From: Pelagihabitans sp947500445
Lineage (GTDB): Bacteria; Bacteroidota; Bacteroidia; Flavobacteriales; Flavobacteriaceae
Assembly: GCF_050589625.1 (NCBI RefSeq)
Contig: NZ_JBNGOP010000001.1
Location: 62,001 to 126,000, forward strand
Length of the DNA: 64,000 nucleotides
Direction of reading: 5' to 3'
Shown here: positions 51,365-61,319 of the stretch, piece after piece
How positions within the stretch are numbered: the stretch's first letter is position 1
How the letters are laid out: the number at the start of each line of letters is the position of its first letter
Notes under the pieces: model-generated
What the model was told of the DNA's origin: nothing
The model's input: only the letters and a program-made list of their open reading frames with translations
Databases searched by the model: none
Translations under genes and position numbers: made by a program

Positions 51365-51396
51365 AAAATTGTCCTATTCCGTTTTAAAATTGTCCT
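51365..51396 (+). promoter_or_regulatory. Direct repeat AAAATTGTCCT, candidate regulator-binding site
   Basis: AAAATTGTCCT at 51365-51375 and again at 51386-51396, start to start 21 bp, that is about two helical turns. It lies 73-104 nt upstream of the GH74-like start codon and just after the hybrid regulator gene. Confidence 0.55.
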
Positions 51397-51468
51397 GCTT
51401 GTACGGGGGCATCCACTACATTGGTTTTCGAAACAGCAATACTTGTAGAAAACCTAAAATTCACCCCA

Positions 51469-54400
51469 ATGAAAACAAAAAAAAGCTTTCTTCTTAAAAC
51501 GGTACAATGCTCATGGATCCTTCTGTTTCTAATGGCATTTTCGGCAACCGCACAGGACTATACCTGGAAACGGGTAAAAATTGGTGCCGGTGGCTGGGTT
51601 ACCGGAATGGACATTCAAAAAAATGGGCGTTATGCCTATTGCCGGACCGATGTGGGCGGTGCCTACCGATTGGACTTACAGGGCAATTCCACCGAATGGA
51701 AACAGCTATTATCGGTTACCTCCATGCCCGCTTCAAAAGTAGGCTTGGGCCGGGCTTTTGAACCGGACGAATCGAAAACGTTTAAAGGGGTGGCAAGTAT
51801 CCGCCCTGCTACTTCGGACGAGAATCGAGTGTATATGATGTATAACGACATTATGTACCGCAGCAACAATAAAGGTGATACATGGACCCCTACCACACTT
51901 AATGTAAAAACCCTCTCCAATGAAAGCGGTCAAGATTCCAAGCTTGTCGGGGAGCGTATAACCGTAGACCCCGTAAACAAGGACGTAGTATATTATGGTT
52001 CCAATGAAAACGGCCTTTACCTCACTTCCAATGCCGGGAACGATTGGACCAAGATCAATGCTATTCCCGACGGAACGGCACCTTTTGGTATAACCGGTAT
52101 CGAAATCGATGCTTCCAGCCCAACCACCAATGGAAAAAAAACGACCATTTATGTAGCGGTGCGCGACCTCGGTATTTACCGCAGTACCAATGGGGGTTCC
52201 AATTGGGGAAAAATGTCGGCACCGAGTAGCAGTTATCAAATAACCGATACCGCAATAGACGCCGACGGAACGTTTTATTATACCACTTACAATGGCGGGG
52301 TGTTTCGTTTTAAAAATGGCAACTGGTCTACCCTACCCTCTCCTTCGAACTTCCTCATCGATGTCTCCGTCGATCCATTCGATACCAATAATGTAGTGAT
52401 CACCAACATTTCCGGTACCTTATATGCTTCCAAGAATCAAGGTGATGGCGGATGGATAGCGACCGATGACGAGAAGAGTATTACCGCAAATGACATTCCT
52501 TGGTTGGCCTGGGCAGATGAAGAAAATTTTCTATCCGTTGGCGAAGTGGTCCATGATCCAAAAGTCAACGGAAGGCTATGGATGTCCAACGGAACAGGGG
52601 TATACTATGCCGACTACGGGATGACGGCCGGTGAAGTAAACTGGATTTCAAGAAACGTGGGGATTGAGGAACTGATCTGTAAAGACGTTATAAAAGCACC
52701 AGGGCAAAAATTGGTACAACTGAGTATGGACCGACCCATTTTTGTTATCGAGGACGAAGATGAGTTTCCGAATAGGCATTTTCCGGACGATCAATTTCAA
52801 TCGGCTTGGGACGGCGATTATTGTGCCGGAACACCCCAGTTTATGGCCGTCATCATGTCCAATGAAAATTTCTTTAAAGAGCATGAAACAAGCGGATGGT
52901 CGGACGATGGTGGCCGTACCTGGACCCGTTTTGCATCCATGCCCGATTGGCCCGGCAAAAAAGAACAGAACAAGTTGGAACAAGGTTATGGTTCCATTGC
53001 CGTTTCGAGTACGGACCCAAATAACATCCTAATGAACAACACCGGACTTTTTACCGGTGTGGCACCCTCGGAAGAAAATCTGACAAACCTGTATTACACC
53101 GCCAACCGAGGTGTCAGCTGGCAAAAATCGCAGGGTATTCCGGAACGGAACGGACACCCGGTTCGTTATCATAATCGAAAAAATATTTGCGCCGATGCCA
53201 TTTCGCCAAGTACCTTTTATTTTTACCACTGGATCGAAGGCGGCTTGTTCAAATCTACCGATAAGGGACAATCCTTTACCAAGGTAAACAGTACTTTGCC
53301 GGCCTCTGCCGTTCACTTGGTATTGAAACCTGTATTGGGAAAGGAAGGCCATATTTTATGGTCCGCAGGTTATGACAGAGACTCCCCCTTAATGCTATCT
53401 ACTGACGGTGGGGTTACCTTTACCAGCATTTCCGGGGACAATGTGGTTTACAACTTCGGCATCGGAAAAGCATTGAACGATTATCCGACCATTTTTGTAC
53501 AGGGCCGGTTCAATGGTCAGGACGGATACTACCGCTCTACCGATCGTGGGGCCAGCTGGCAACAAATAGGGACGTTCCCCTTGGACACTTATGGTACCAT
53601 AGGCGGTATGGACGGTGATAAGGAAGTTTTTGGCAAAGTATATGTCGGTACGGAATCGTTCGGAGTCTTTTCCGGTACTTCCGGCGGAGAAACGACCGTA
53701 GCCGTAGATGGAATCGTATTGACCCCAAGCACCGCAAGTGTTCAGGTAGGCGAGACCGTGCAACTTCAAAAATCCGTTAGCCCGGCAAACGCCACCAACA
53801 AGGCAGTAACCTGGATATCGGACGATACCGCTGTTGCCATGGTCGATTCCAATGGAAAAGTAAGTGGCATCGCTCCAGGGAACGTAACGGTTACGGCCAC
53901 CACACGGGATGGAAATAAAACGGCAACTTCGACCATTACTGTTACGGAAGGCACGACCGGAGGCAATGGCCAAAATTACGGGTTTGAAACCGGTAATCTG
54001 TCCGGTTGGGATACCACGGGTACGCCAGGTATCGAAACTTGGGCGGCACGGACCGGAAATTATGGAGCCGTTTTGACCGCTTCATCCGATGTGCTTCGGA
54101 AAGACTTGACCGGACTTTCGCCCAATACCACCTATGCCATTACGGTCTGGACCTATGTTGACGGTACTTCCGGTTCGCTGTCCGTTTCGGCATCGGATTT
54201 TGGAGGCGCTACGGTAACCAAAAACAGTGTTACCACCTTATCCTGGATAAAGACCGATATTACGTTTTCTACCGGGGTATCGAACACCATCGCAACACTG
54301 ACCTTGAAAGCATCTGAAATGCCTTTGGGATGGATCTGGCTCGATGACATTTCGCTGGAGACCATAGGAACTATCAGTATACCTCCCAGCGATATTACCG

Positions 54401-55317
54401 CCACACCAAACGAAACAGAACTCCTGGTGGGTGCCGCACAGGCCATCACCGTTGTCGTAAACCCGTCAAACGCTACGGACAAAACAGTTTCCTATAGTTC
54501 CAACGATACTTCCATTGCTACAGTGGACGCCAACGGAACCATAACCGCCGTATCGCCGGGCAATACGGCAATTGTTATCCGGGCCGTACTTGGCAATGCC
54601 ACGACCACGGTAAACGTCACCGTATTAGAGGAAAACAGTACCAACCTCATCCAAAACCCCGGTTTTGAACGAAACACACCTTTGGAGTTTTGGGGCGCCT
54701 ATAATGCTGCGGTACGGGTGAAGAACCGAAAAACCGGACAGTTCGGGGTACGTATGGGGGGCAATGCCAATACCGACGGATACCTGTCGCAAGTAGTTAC
54801 AGATTTAACGCCAAATACCACCTATACCTTAGGCTTTTGGAGCAAAACCAACAACGGGAATACGATGTATGCAGGGGTAAATCGTAGTGGGGACGACCAA
54901 CAGCTCGCCCTAACTGCCACGACATGGACAGAAAACACCCTGACGTTTACTACGGGAGCCAACAATACCGAAGCGGAAGTTTACCTATGGATCGGTAATG
55001 GACAAACCGGCTTTGCCGATGATTTTGAATTGACACAGGGCGGTAGTCCGCGTTTGACCGGTACGATTTCGGATAATCAAGAAATACGGATCTATCCCAA
55101 CGGCACCAAGGGCGATTTCACGGTTTCCTTAGGCAAGGAAGGGGTATCCAGAGCCCTCCAAATTTTTGATCTTCAAGGAAGGTCGGTGTATCAAAAATCG
55201 GTCACCGGTTCCGAAATAACCTTAAATACTTCAACATTGCGGTTACCATCAGGTCTTTATCTTGTAACTGTTAGGGATGGAAACACCGAACAGACAACTA
55301 AGCTGATTGTAGAGTAA
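51469..55317 (+). CDS. GH74-like multidomain glycosidase with T9SS tail
   Basis: A 1282-residue secreted protein. After a signal peptide (FSATAQ), the main part (residues about 28-735) is a sialidase/BNR-repeat double propeller of the GH74 type: GGWVTGMDIQ followed by YCRTDVGGAYR near residue 60, matching the GH74 start motif (the Asp is a catalytic residue in characterised xyloglucanases), and repeated SxxxGxTW strings (STDKGQSFTKV, STDGGVTFTS). Then a bacterial Ig-like (Big_2) domain at about 745-825, a carbohydrate-binding-type beta sandwich at about 835-965, a second Ig-like domain at about 975-1055, another sandwich at about 1060-1195, and a T9SS sorting tail at about 1205-1282 (IYPNGTKGDF ... 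LYLVTVRDGN). Xyloglucan is suggested by family, not shown. The ATG at 51469 is chosen because it begins the signal peptide; TTG 51421 is open upstream. Confidence 0.88.
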   Translation: MKTKKSFLLKTVQCSWILLFLMAFSATAQDYTWKRVKIGAGGWVTGMDIQKNGRYAYCRTDVGGAYRLDLQGNSTEWKQLLSVTSMPASKVGLGRAFEPDESKTFKGVASIRPATSDENRVYMMYNDIMYRSNNKGDTWTPTTLNVKTLSNESGQDSKLVGERITVDPVNKDVVYYGSNENGLYLTSNAGNDWTKINAIPDGTAPFGITGIEIDASSPTTNGKKTTIYVAVRDLGIYRSTNGGSNWGKMSAPSSSYQITDTAIDADGTFYYTTYNGGVFRFKNGNWSTLPSPSNFLIDVSVDPFDTNNVVITNISGTLYASKNQGDGGWIATDDEKSITANDIPWLAWADEENFLSVGEVVHDPKVNGRLWMSNGTGVYYADYGMTAGEVNWISRNVGIEELICKDVIKAPGQKLVQLSMDRPIFVIEDEDEFPNRHFPDDQFQSAWDGDYCAGTPQFMAVIMSNENFFKEHETSGWSDDGGRTWTRFASMPDWPGKKEQNKLEQGYGSIAVSSTDPNNILMNNTGLFTGVAPSEENLTNLYYTANRGVSWQKSQGIPERNGHPVRYHNRKNICADAISPSTFYFYHWIEGGLFKSTDKGQSFTKVNSTLPASAVHLVLKPVLGKEGHILWSAGYDRDSPLMLSTDGGVTFTSISGDNVVYNFGIGKALNDYPTIFVQGRFNGQDGYYRSTDRGASWQQIGTFPLDTYGTIGGMDGDKEVFGKVYVGTESFGVFSGTSGGETTVAVDGIVLTPSTASVQVGETVQLQKSVSPANATNKAVTWISDDTAVAMVDSNGKVSGIAPGNVTVTATTRDGNKTATSTITVTEGTTGGNGQNYGFETGNLSGWDTTGTPGIETWAARTGNYGAVLTASSDVLRKDLTGLSPNTTYAITVWTYVDGTSGSLSVSASDFGGATVTKNSVTTLSWIKTDITFSTGVSNTIATLTLKASEMPLGWIWLDDISLETIGTISIPPSDITATPNETELLVGAAQAITVVVNPSNATDKTVSYSSNDTSIATVDANGTITAVSPGNTAIVIRAVLGNATTTVNVTVLEENSTNLIQNPGFERNTPLEFWGAYNAAVRVKNRKTGQFGVRMGGNANTDGYLSQVVTDLTPNTTYTLGFWSKTNNGNTMYAGVNRSGDDQQLALTATTWTENTLTFTTGANNTEAEVYLWIGNGQTGFADDFELTQGGSPRLTGTISDNQEIRIYPNGTKGDFTVSLGKEGVSRALQIFDLQGRSVYQKSVTGSEITLNTSTLRLPSGLYLVTVRDGNTEQTTKLIVE

Positions 55318-55355
55318 ATACCCACCGGTTAACTTCGCAAAAGATATTTGACAAT

Positions 55356-55398
55356 CAGGGTCTTACCAAAAGTCAGGCCCTGTATTTTTTTAAAAGCT
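55356..55398 (+). terminator. Likely terminator after the GH74-like gene
   Basis: CAGGG ... CCCTG pairing around a 17-nt loop is followed by a TATTTTTTTT tract, about 40-80 nt after the stop codon. Confidence 0.55.
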
Positions 55399-56104
55399 AT
55401 AAAATCCCTTCCCTGCTGTTGATAGTGTTATTTCGTATTTGGCCTGCCACATCTTCAATACCACTACTGCTTCTGTCCCAAATGTTTAGCTACCTACCGC
55501 TTTCAAACTGCATTGTAAAATTTTATTGTTGGTAATCTTTTCTTTCGTTTTTTACGTATATCAAAAAGCGTTAATGCTCGACCAAGCACAGCTACTTCAA
55601 GACAAGTTTTCATACTCGGCGTTATACTCACCATTAAAATGCTTAAAATGAAAAACAGTTACCCCTCGAAATTACATCTTTTAATAAACTCGGTTCGTTT
55701 GCTAACGTCATATAAGGTGTTTCTCTATTAGTATACGATAGACCAGATGTTTTTCCCTTTTTGTATGCAAAATTCCAGCGTTTTTTGAATAATACAAAAG
55801 AGTGATTTCTTTACGTTTGCTTTACTACTAGATTCACTGCTCAACGGTACCGATTCGTTTTTAAAGAAGGGACATATTATCCACCGAACATGTTCCGAAT
55901 GATGTCATCGTAATACGCCTATTGGACAGGCTATCCAAGAGATCAAAATAAGATTTCAATACGGAACACTATCTAAGACTCCCTAAAACCGAAGCTCAAT
56001 ACCTTTTATTGGAATGGAAGTCTTCATTTTTCGGGCTATTCATCACAAATGGAGCAAAAAATACCCTTTAAACTTAAAAACAACTACAATCTATTAAAAA
56101 AGAC
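55399..56104. other. AT-rich gap without a recognisable gene
   Basis: The 706 bp after the terminator and before the next gene hold no open frame above about 60 codons on either strand. I find no repeat, clear hairpin or consensus promoter. The AT-rich final 40 nt before ATG 56105 are the usual Bacteroidota translation leader. Confidence 0.5.
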
Positions 56105-58018
56105 ATGAAAAAGTTATCACATTCCGCATTACTAGCATTACTTTTTGTCATCACCAATGGCACCTTCCTATCCGCTCAGAATGAAACCTGGCGCCACAAG
56201 GGCAATGTCATCCATAATGGGGAGGCTATCTTTCCCATAGGATACTGGATGGAGTTTAATGAGATAGAAAAAAAGGAATCAGCCGTTGAAGTTTTGGGAA
56301 ATTCCGGTTTTGATATGATTACCTACGGAGTACCTAAATCACTTTTCGGTCGTTTGACCAATGTTTTTAATACCGCCGATGCGTATGACGTCAGAGTGGC
56401 CTATGGGCTTTTTGGAAGTACAGCACCTATATCTCCCAACTTAAGTCCGGCCGATGACGTGATATTTACCGATCAAGGAAATAACATTAGAAACAACCCC
56501 TCTTTTTTAGGATATTATCACAGTGATGATGTATTTAGGCTAACTGCGAAACAGCTGAATGATAAACAAGAGTTGGTGAAACGTTTAGATAATGACCACC
56601 TTACCTTTCACAGCTCTTCCGCAGCTATATTCAGTACCGATCCTGAATATGTGTCCTCGGCTGATGCACCCGGAGTACAAAGCTATCCTGTTAGCAGCGC
56701 GTGGTTACACAATACCTATGTAGGTACATTGACCTTGGTCAAGGCAAGTCGGTTATGGGATAAAGTTCCCGTACTCCACGGACAAACTACAAACAACAAC
56801 GACTTTTTTAAAGACGGCCAACGTTGGCTGACTCCAAGCGAATTTGATGCTCATACGTATTTAGGCGTTATCGCAGGGGCTAAATCAATTTTTTACTACA
56901 CTTTTGGGAAAACAAATGTCGCCACCGAAAACGGTTTAAACATTGACAAACCGGACATATGGGAAAAGTCGATACAAATTAAGAACGAACTGCGCAGTAT
57001 AGAACAAGTATTGCTCTTTGGTCAATTGCATTTTTCACCATTTAATCCCAATTATGACGTGTATTATGGCTATTGGATTTTTGGAGACAAAGTATATGTA
57101 ATCGTTGTAAACTCTTTTCAGGAAGTACGAGGAAACGCTGAGCGATATATTTCTATCGAAGATCTTCCAAACAACGTATCAAACCTAAAACCATTATTTA
57201 AAAATAATGGACGAAGACATACACTAAGCTTAAATGGAAATATATTGGAGGGACTACTTCAACCTACTGATGTACAAGTGTATACACTCGATTACAAAGA
57301 CCCAATTGTTTTGAATGGTAATTTTAACGACAAACCTGTGCATTGGGATATCAGTGGAACTGCCGAAATACGTACAGAAGGCAAAAACAAGTTCTTAAAA
57401 GCGAACGCAACTCCAAACGCTACTTCCATAAAGAGAGATTTGCGCTATCGCATTCTACCCAACCGGAATTATACCCTGAAAGCAGATCTGAAATCAGATC
57501 GGGCCGATGGCGGGGTAACAGTTTTTGTTCAGTTTAGGGATTATAAAGATAATATTATCGCTACTCATAATATTGGCGCAACAACTCGAAATTGGAAAAC
57601 AAAATCGGTCAGTTTCAAAGCACCTAACGTCTACGGTACCGCCGTTGTGGGAGTCTGGAGACGCAAGAACAGTACAGGGGACGCTTTCGTCGATAACATT
57701 TCAGTATTCCAAGGTGCAAGTTCAAAAATAGTTGCCTCCAAAAGTGTCGTAAAAAACTCCGACACGTCTTTATTAGTATTTCCCAACCCAACGAAGGACG
57801 TTCTTCAACTGAATAGCGAACTGTTTCAAAACACTATCAAAGAAATCAACATTTTTAACTTACAAGGCAAAATTGTCCGTCGGTTCACGGCAAATGACCT
57901 GCCCGCCGTCACTGAACCTGTACTGGATGTTTCTGCCATGGGAGCAGGAATGTACATTCTTAATATCACTTTTTCACAAGGCACCACCAAGAGTACCCCA
58001 TTTGTTATCAAAAATTAA
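56105..58018 (+). CDS. Secreted glycosidase-like protein with carbohydrate-binding domain and T9SS tail
   Basis: A 637-residue exported protein. Residues about 25-400 look like a (beta/alpha)8 glycosidase: WRHKGNVIHNGEAIFPIGYW opens it, NSGFDMITYGVP and FLGYYHSDDVFR fall where the substrate-facing loops of uncharacterised glycosidases read GYYxxDEP, and SKIF-like strands such as GAKSIFYYTFG follow. I cannot place it in a numbered GH family and no proven catalytic pair is identified. Then a carbohydrate-binding-type sandwich at about 405-545 (NYTLKADLKSDRAD, DAFVDNISVF) and a T9SS tail at about 555-637 (VFPNPTKDVLQL). Its coding sequence is more AT-rich than the housekeeping genes. Confidence 0.75.
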   Translation: MKKLSHSALLALLFVITNGTFLSAQNETWRHKGNVIHNGEAIFPIGYWMEFNEIEKKESAVEVLGNSGFDMITYGVPKSLFGRLTNVFNTADAYDVRVAYGLFGSTAPISPNLSPADDVIFTDQGNNIRNNPSFLGYYHSDDVFRLTAKQLNDKQELVKRLDNDHLTFHSSSAAIFSTDPEYVSSADAPGVQSYPVSSAWLHNTYVGTLTLVKASRLWDKVPVLHGQTTNNNDFFKDGQRWLTPSEFDAHTYLGVIAGAKSIFYYTFGKTNVATENGLNIDKPDIWEKSIQIKNELRSIEQVLLFGQLHFSPFNPNYDVYYGYWIFGDKVYVIVVNSFQEVRGNAERYISIEDLPNNVSNLKPLFKNNGRRHTLSLNGNILEGLLQPTDVQVYTLDYKDPIVLNGNFNDKPVHWDISGTAEIRTEGKNKFLKANATPNATSIKRDLRYRILPNRNYTLKADLKSDRADGGVTVFVQFRDYKDNIIATHNIGATTRNWKTKSVSFKAPNVYGTAVVGVWRRKNSTGDAFVDNISVFQGASSKIVASKSVVKNSDTSLLVFPNPTKDVLQLNSELFQNTIKEINIFNLQGKIVRRFTANDLPAVTEPVLDVSAMGAGMYILNITFSQGTTKSTPFVIKN

Positions 58019-58053
58019 AAAACACCACCTATATAAACAATTAAACATTGGTT

Positions 58054-60597
58054 ATGACTTCAATGATATCATTTCTAGAACGCTTTACTTATATTCCCAA
58101 TACAAATAGCGCTTTATCAAAGTACAAAAATGAAATACTATCACTTTGTGCTCTAATCTTCTTCATCGGCATACAGTTTGCCCATGCAACGGACTATTAT
58201 GTTTCTACATCCGGAGATGATGGAAATAACGGTAGCTTTTCCGCTCCCTGGCGCACTATAAATTATGCCGTTAATTTTCAAAACCTTAAAGAAGGCGATG
58301 TTGTTTACCTTAGAGGTGGAACTTATGTGGAAAGCGTCACCATGTTTCGCTCGGGAACTTCGAACGCCCGTATACTGGTAAAAAACTACCAAAGTGAAAT
58401 CCCTATCATCAATGGAGACGGTTTGGCCTATAACTATTTATGGACAGAGTCTACGGGTTTGTTCAATGTTAGAGGTAGCTATATTACGCTGGACGGTCTT
58501 AAGGTCATGAACGCAAACCCCGGTCCAAATGCAGGGAATGCCACAGGTATTATCGTGCGGGGACCTAATGTTACCGATGTGACCATCAAAAATTGCGTTA
58601 CCGAAAATACTCGCTCGTCCGGTATTGCTATTTGGGGGCAAACTTTTGATGACGATTACACCGGTTGCCGTAATATAATCGTTGAAAACTGTGACATATC
58701 GGGGGCGGTAAACGATGGATTTAATGAACATCTTACCATTGCCCTTGGCGTTGAAAATTACATTATACGTAATAACAAGGTTCATGACCAAACGGCTGTG
58801 GGCAGGGAACCCAATTTACCAATAGGTATTGATTCTAAGATTAACGTAAGAAACGGTAAGGTGTATGGAAACGAAATCTATAATCTAAGAAAGTCCAATG
58901 GTATTTACGTCGATGGTTGGGATAGCGAAGCCTATAATATCGAAATCTACAACAATATCATCCATGACATTGATCACACCGGTATTCCGATCGGAGCGGA
59001 GGAAGGCGGTACGGTCCATGACATAAAAGTATACAATAACCTCATCTACAACACCGGGTGGAACGGTATTTCATTGAATTCGGCCAACAACACCATTGTT
59101 GAAGGAGACAATAATCTCTATGCCATATCCATATATAACAATACGGTGTTTAATAGTGGACAGTATGCCATGCACGTATTCAATAAAAACATTTCTGACA
59201 TAAGGATAGCCAATAATATTTTTGCGGAAAACAGATGGAGCAACTCGGCAACCTTGTACCCCGAAAACAAGGGAGCGGTAACCATGGACAACAATATTGT
59301 ATTTGGCGAGCAGAATGCTTTTTTACCCGGTATGGAAGTATTTTTGGGAACCAATGCTATTGAGGAAAATCCGTCGTTCGTGAATAAAGGAAATCAGAAC
59401 TTTCGTTTGAAAGATGACTCCCCGGCAATTGATGCCGGTACCAATTCATTATCTTCCGTCGTAGACTTGGATGGAAAAAGTCGTTCCAACGGCACTCCCG
59501 ATATTGGAGCATATGAATTCGGCGAAAATGTAACGCCCTTGGACGTAATAAACGCCATAGACGCCGTGCGCTCAGTAAACAGTGGTTCCAGTTATGATAT
59601 TGAAATTGCCTATGAGGCTGCGGCCGAAAGAGATATTATAGTACTATTTCAACTGCAAGATACCCCTTTTACAGAATATGGATATCGTAAAACAAGGGTT
59701 ACCAAAGGAAAGGGGTCCGTAACCATAAGGGTGCCCATCGCATATGAGACACCGGTTGCCGAGACTGCTTATAAATGGAGTAGTTTTATAGTACCGATCG
59801 GAAAAAATTTTAACGATAACTTGGCCATTAGGGACTTGTACGACATTAGTGTCGAACCCAAATTTGAAGGCATCTGGGAAATAAAAAACAAGGCTACCAA
59901 TAGTAAATTAGCAGTTAAAAGTTGTGCAAAGGAAAATTTGGAAAACACCCCTTTGATTCTTAGTGGTACAGATAGCCAAAACTGTACGGTATTTGAGTTT
60001 GTTCCAACAGAAGATGATTATTTTTTTATACGGAACCAGGTTACTAAAGGGAAGTACCGTCCAAAAAATTGCGATTCTACAGCAAACGACACCGTCGAAA
60101 TTGTACAGGTAGGGGAAGCTTCTTTTGGATGGTGCGAACAATGGCGATTAATTCCTACAACAGAGGGATATTACCGAATAGAAAATCGACAGACCGGACA
60201 ATGGTTCCGGTCAAAAGGGTGCTCTGGATCAGCAGGCAATACCATAACCCAGGTAAGTAAGGATTTTACGGGCAATTGCACGCAATGGAAGCTGGAAGTA
60301 CCAAATAGCAATAGCACAGGGCTTAAAGCTAATGTGGCCGATGAACCCGTAATTAGCATGTATCCCAATCCAACGACTGGGACACTAAAATTGAATACCT
60401 CGGATATACCGGGAAATGTCTCCTTAATAAGCGTATTTGATCTCAAAGGACGTGTTGTTTTAGAATCAACACTGACAGTACAATTTGCGCTAAAAGAAAT
60501 GAGTATCGACGTATCCGGTATTGCAAAAGGAACCTATATTTTAAAGCTTGATTTTACCAGCGGAAGAGCATGGAGTTCCCGATTTATAGTGGAATAA
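58054..60597 (+). CDS. Secreted right-handed beta-helix protein with ricin-like and T9SS domains
   Basis: An 847-residue exported protein, likely a polysaccharide lyase or glycan-binding enzyme. A signal segment (FFIGIQFAHA) is followed by the DYYVSTSGDDGNNGSF start and a long right-handed parallel beta helix (residues about 55-470) with repeated strings such as NIIVENCDISGAVNDGF and NVRNGKVYGNEIYN. A choice-of-anchor motif (SPAIDAGTNS...PDIGAYEF) ends it near residue 485. A beta-sandwich region (about 490-600), a ricin-like beta trefoil (about 605-750, IWEIKNKATNSKLAVK ... WRLIPTTEGYYRIEN) and a T9SS tail (YPNPTTGTLKLN) follow. Substrate unknown. The start is ATG 58054 (TTG 58048 also in frame). 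Confidence 0.8.
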   Translation: MTSMISFLERFTYIPNTNSALSKYKNEILSLCALIFFIGIQFAHATDYYVSTSGDDGNNGSFSAPWRTINYAVNFQNLKEGDVVYLRGGTYVESVTMFRSGTSNARILVKNYQSEIPIINGDGLAYNYLWTESTGLFNVRGSYITLDGLKVMNANPGPNAGNATGIIVRGPNVTDVTIKNCVTENTRSSGIAIWGQTFDDDYTGCRNIIVENCDISGAVNDGFNEHLTIALGVENYIIRNNKVHDQTAVGREPNLPIGIDSKINVRNGKVYGNEIYNLRKSNGIYVDGWDSEAYNIEIYNNIIHDIDHTGIPIGAEEGGTVHDIKVYNNLIYNTGWNGISLNSANNTIVEGDNNLYAISIYNNTVFNSGQYAMHVFNKNISDIRIANNIFAENRWSNSATLYPENKGAVTMDNNIVFGEQNAFLPGMEVFLGTNAIEENPSFVNKGNQNFRLKDDSPAIDAGTNSLSSVVDLDGKSRSNGTPDIGAYEFGENVTPLDVINAIDAVRSVNSGSSYDIEIAYEAAAERDIIVLFQLQDTPFTEYGYRKTRVTKGKGSVTIRVPIAYETPVAETAYKWSSFIVPIGKNFNDNLAIRDLYDISVEPKFEGIWEIKNKATNSKLAVKSCAKENLENTPLILSGTDSQNCTVFEFVPTEDDYFFIRNQVTKGKYRPKNCDSTANDTVEIVQVGEASFGWCEQWRLIPTTEGYYRIENRQTGQWFRSKGCSGSAGNTITQVSKDFTGNCTQWKLEVPNSNSTGLKANVADEPVISMYPNPTTGTLKLNTSDIPGNVSLISVFDLKGRVVLESTLTVQFALKEMSIDVSGIAKGTYILKLDFTSGRAWSSRFIVE

Positions 60598-61319
60598 CCT
60601 ACTAGGTTTAGAAAGCGGAAACATACTATTTTTCAGTATGAGCCCTATTTAAACCGAAAGGCTAAAAGTAACTTTTGAACGCAAAAAAGGAATTAAAAAA
60701 ATGATACCAATAGCTATTGTTTAAAGCGTACCGCATCTTTGCCCTTAATTTAAACTTTTGAAATATGAGAAGTTTGGTGCACTTAAAACGCTCGATGATT
60801 TTAGTTCTACAGATTTAAAACGAAACTGAACCAGATTATAAAACACATCAAAAACGTGCAAAAAATGAGTAATCATTGACAAGTTGGAATGATTACCATA
60901 ACAGCATATGTGAAATCTTTTAGTGTATTAATATGGCGACATTCATCCTATACTTATTAAATGGGCTATCCATTTAAAAGCTGTGTGATAGTATCATATC
61001 GATGAAAGATTTTGAAAAAAACACTCTTTATATTTCAATATCTTAATCTTTTTTTTCAACGGCATAAGTCCTCTTTCGTTAGTAAATCTGGTCATTTTGA
61101 AGTACCAAAACCTCTTCCACTAAACTCCAGAGTCTTGAAATTCATATCGTTAAAGAAATTCCTGTACCGTAACATTAGCATTACAAGTAACCGGAAAAGA
61201 CATCGGTAACACACCACAGGGCACTTTCTCAACACATTTGGGGCACTTCACAACATTAATAATTACCCATTTTAAAATTGTAGTAATATTACTACATAGT
61301 TAATTCATTATGATTACAT
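60598..61319. other. AT-rich intergenic region with hairpins, no gene recognised
   Basis: A 722-bp AT-rich stretch between the beta-helix gene and the surface-polysaccharide cluster. It contains a perfect 9-bp inverted repeat GTAATCATT (60869-60877) / AATGATTAC (60888-60896), a 12-bp palindrome CAATAGCTATTG (60708-60719) and a CATACT/AGTATG pairing at 60623-60641. The longest plus-strand frame (65 codons, 61012-61209) has no convincing protein character. Confidence 0.55.

Noticed and set aside
55573..55650. A 23-codon frame in the gap after the GH74-like gene
   Set aside because: Too short and without a ribosome-binding or conserved pattern.
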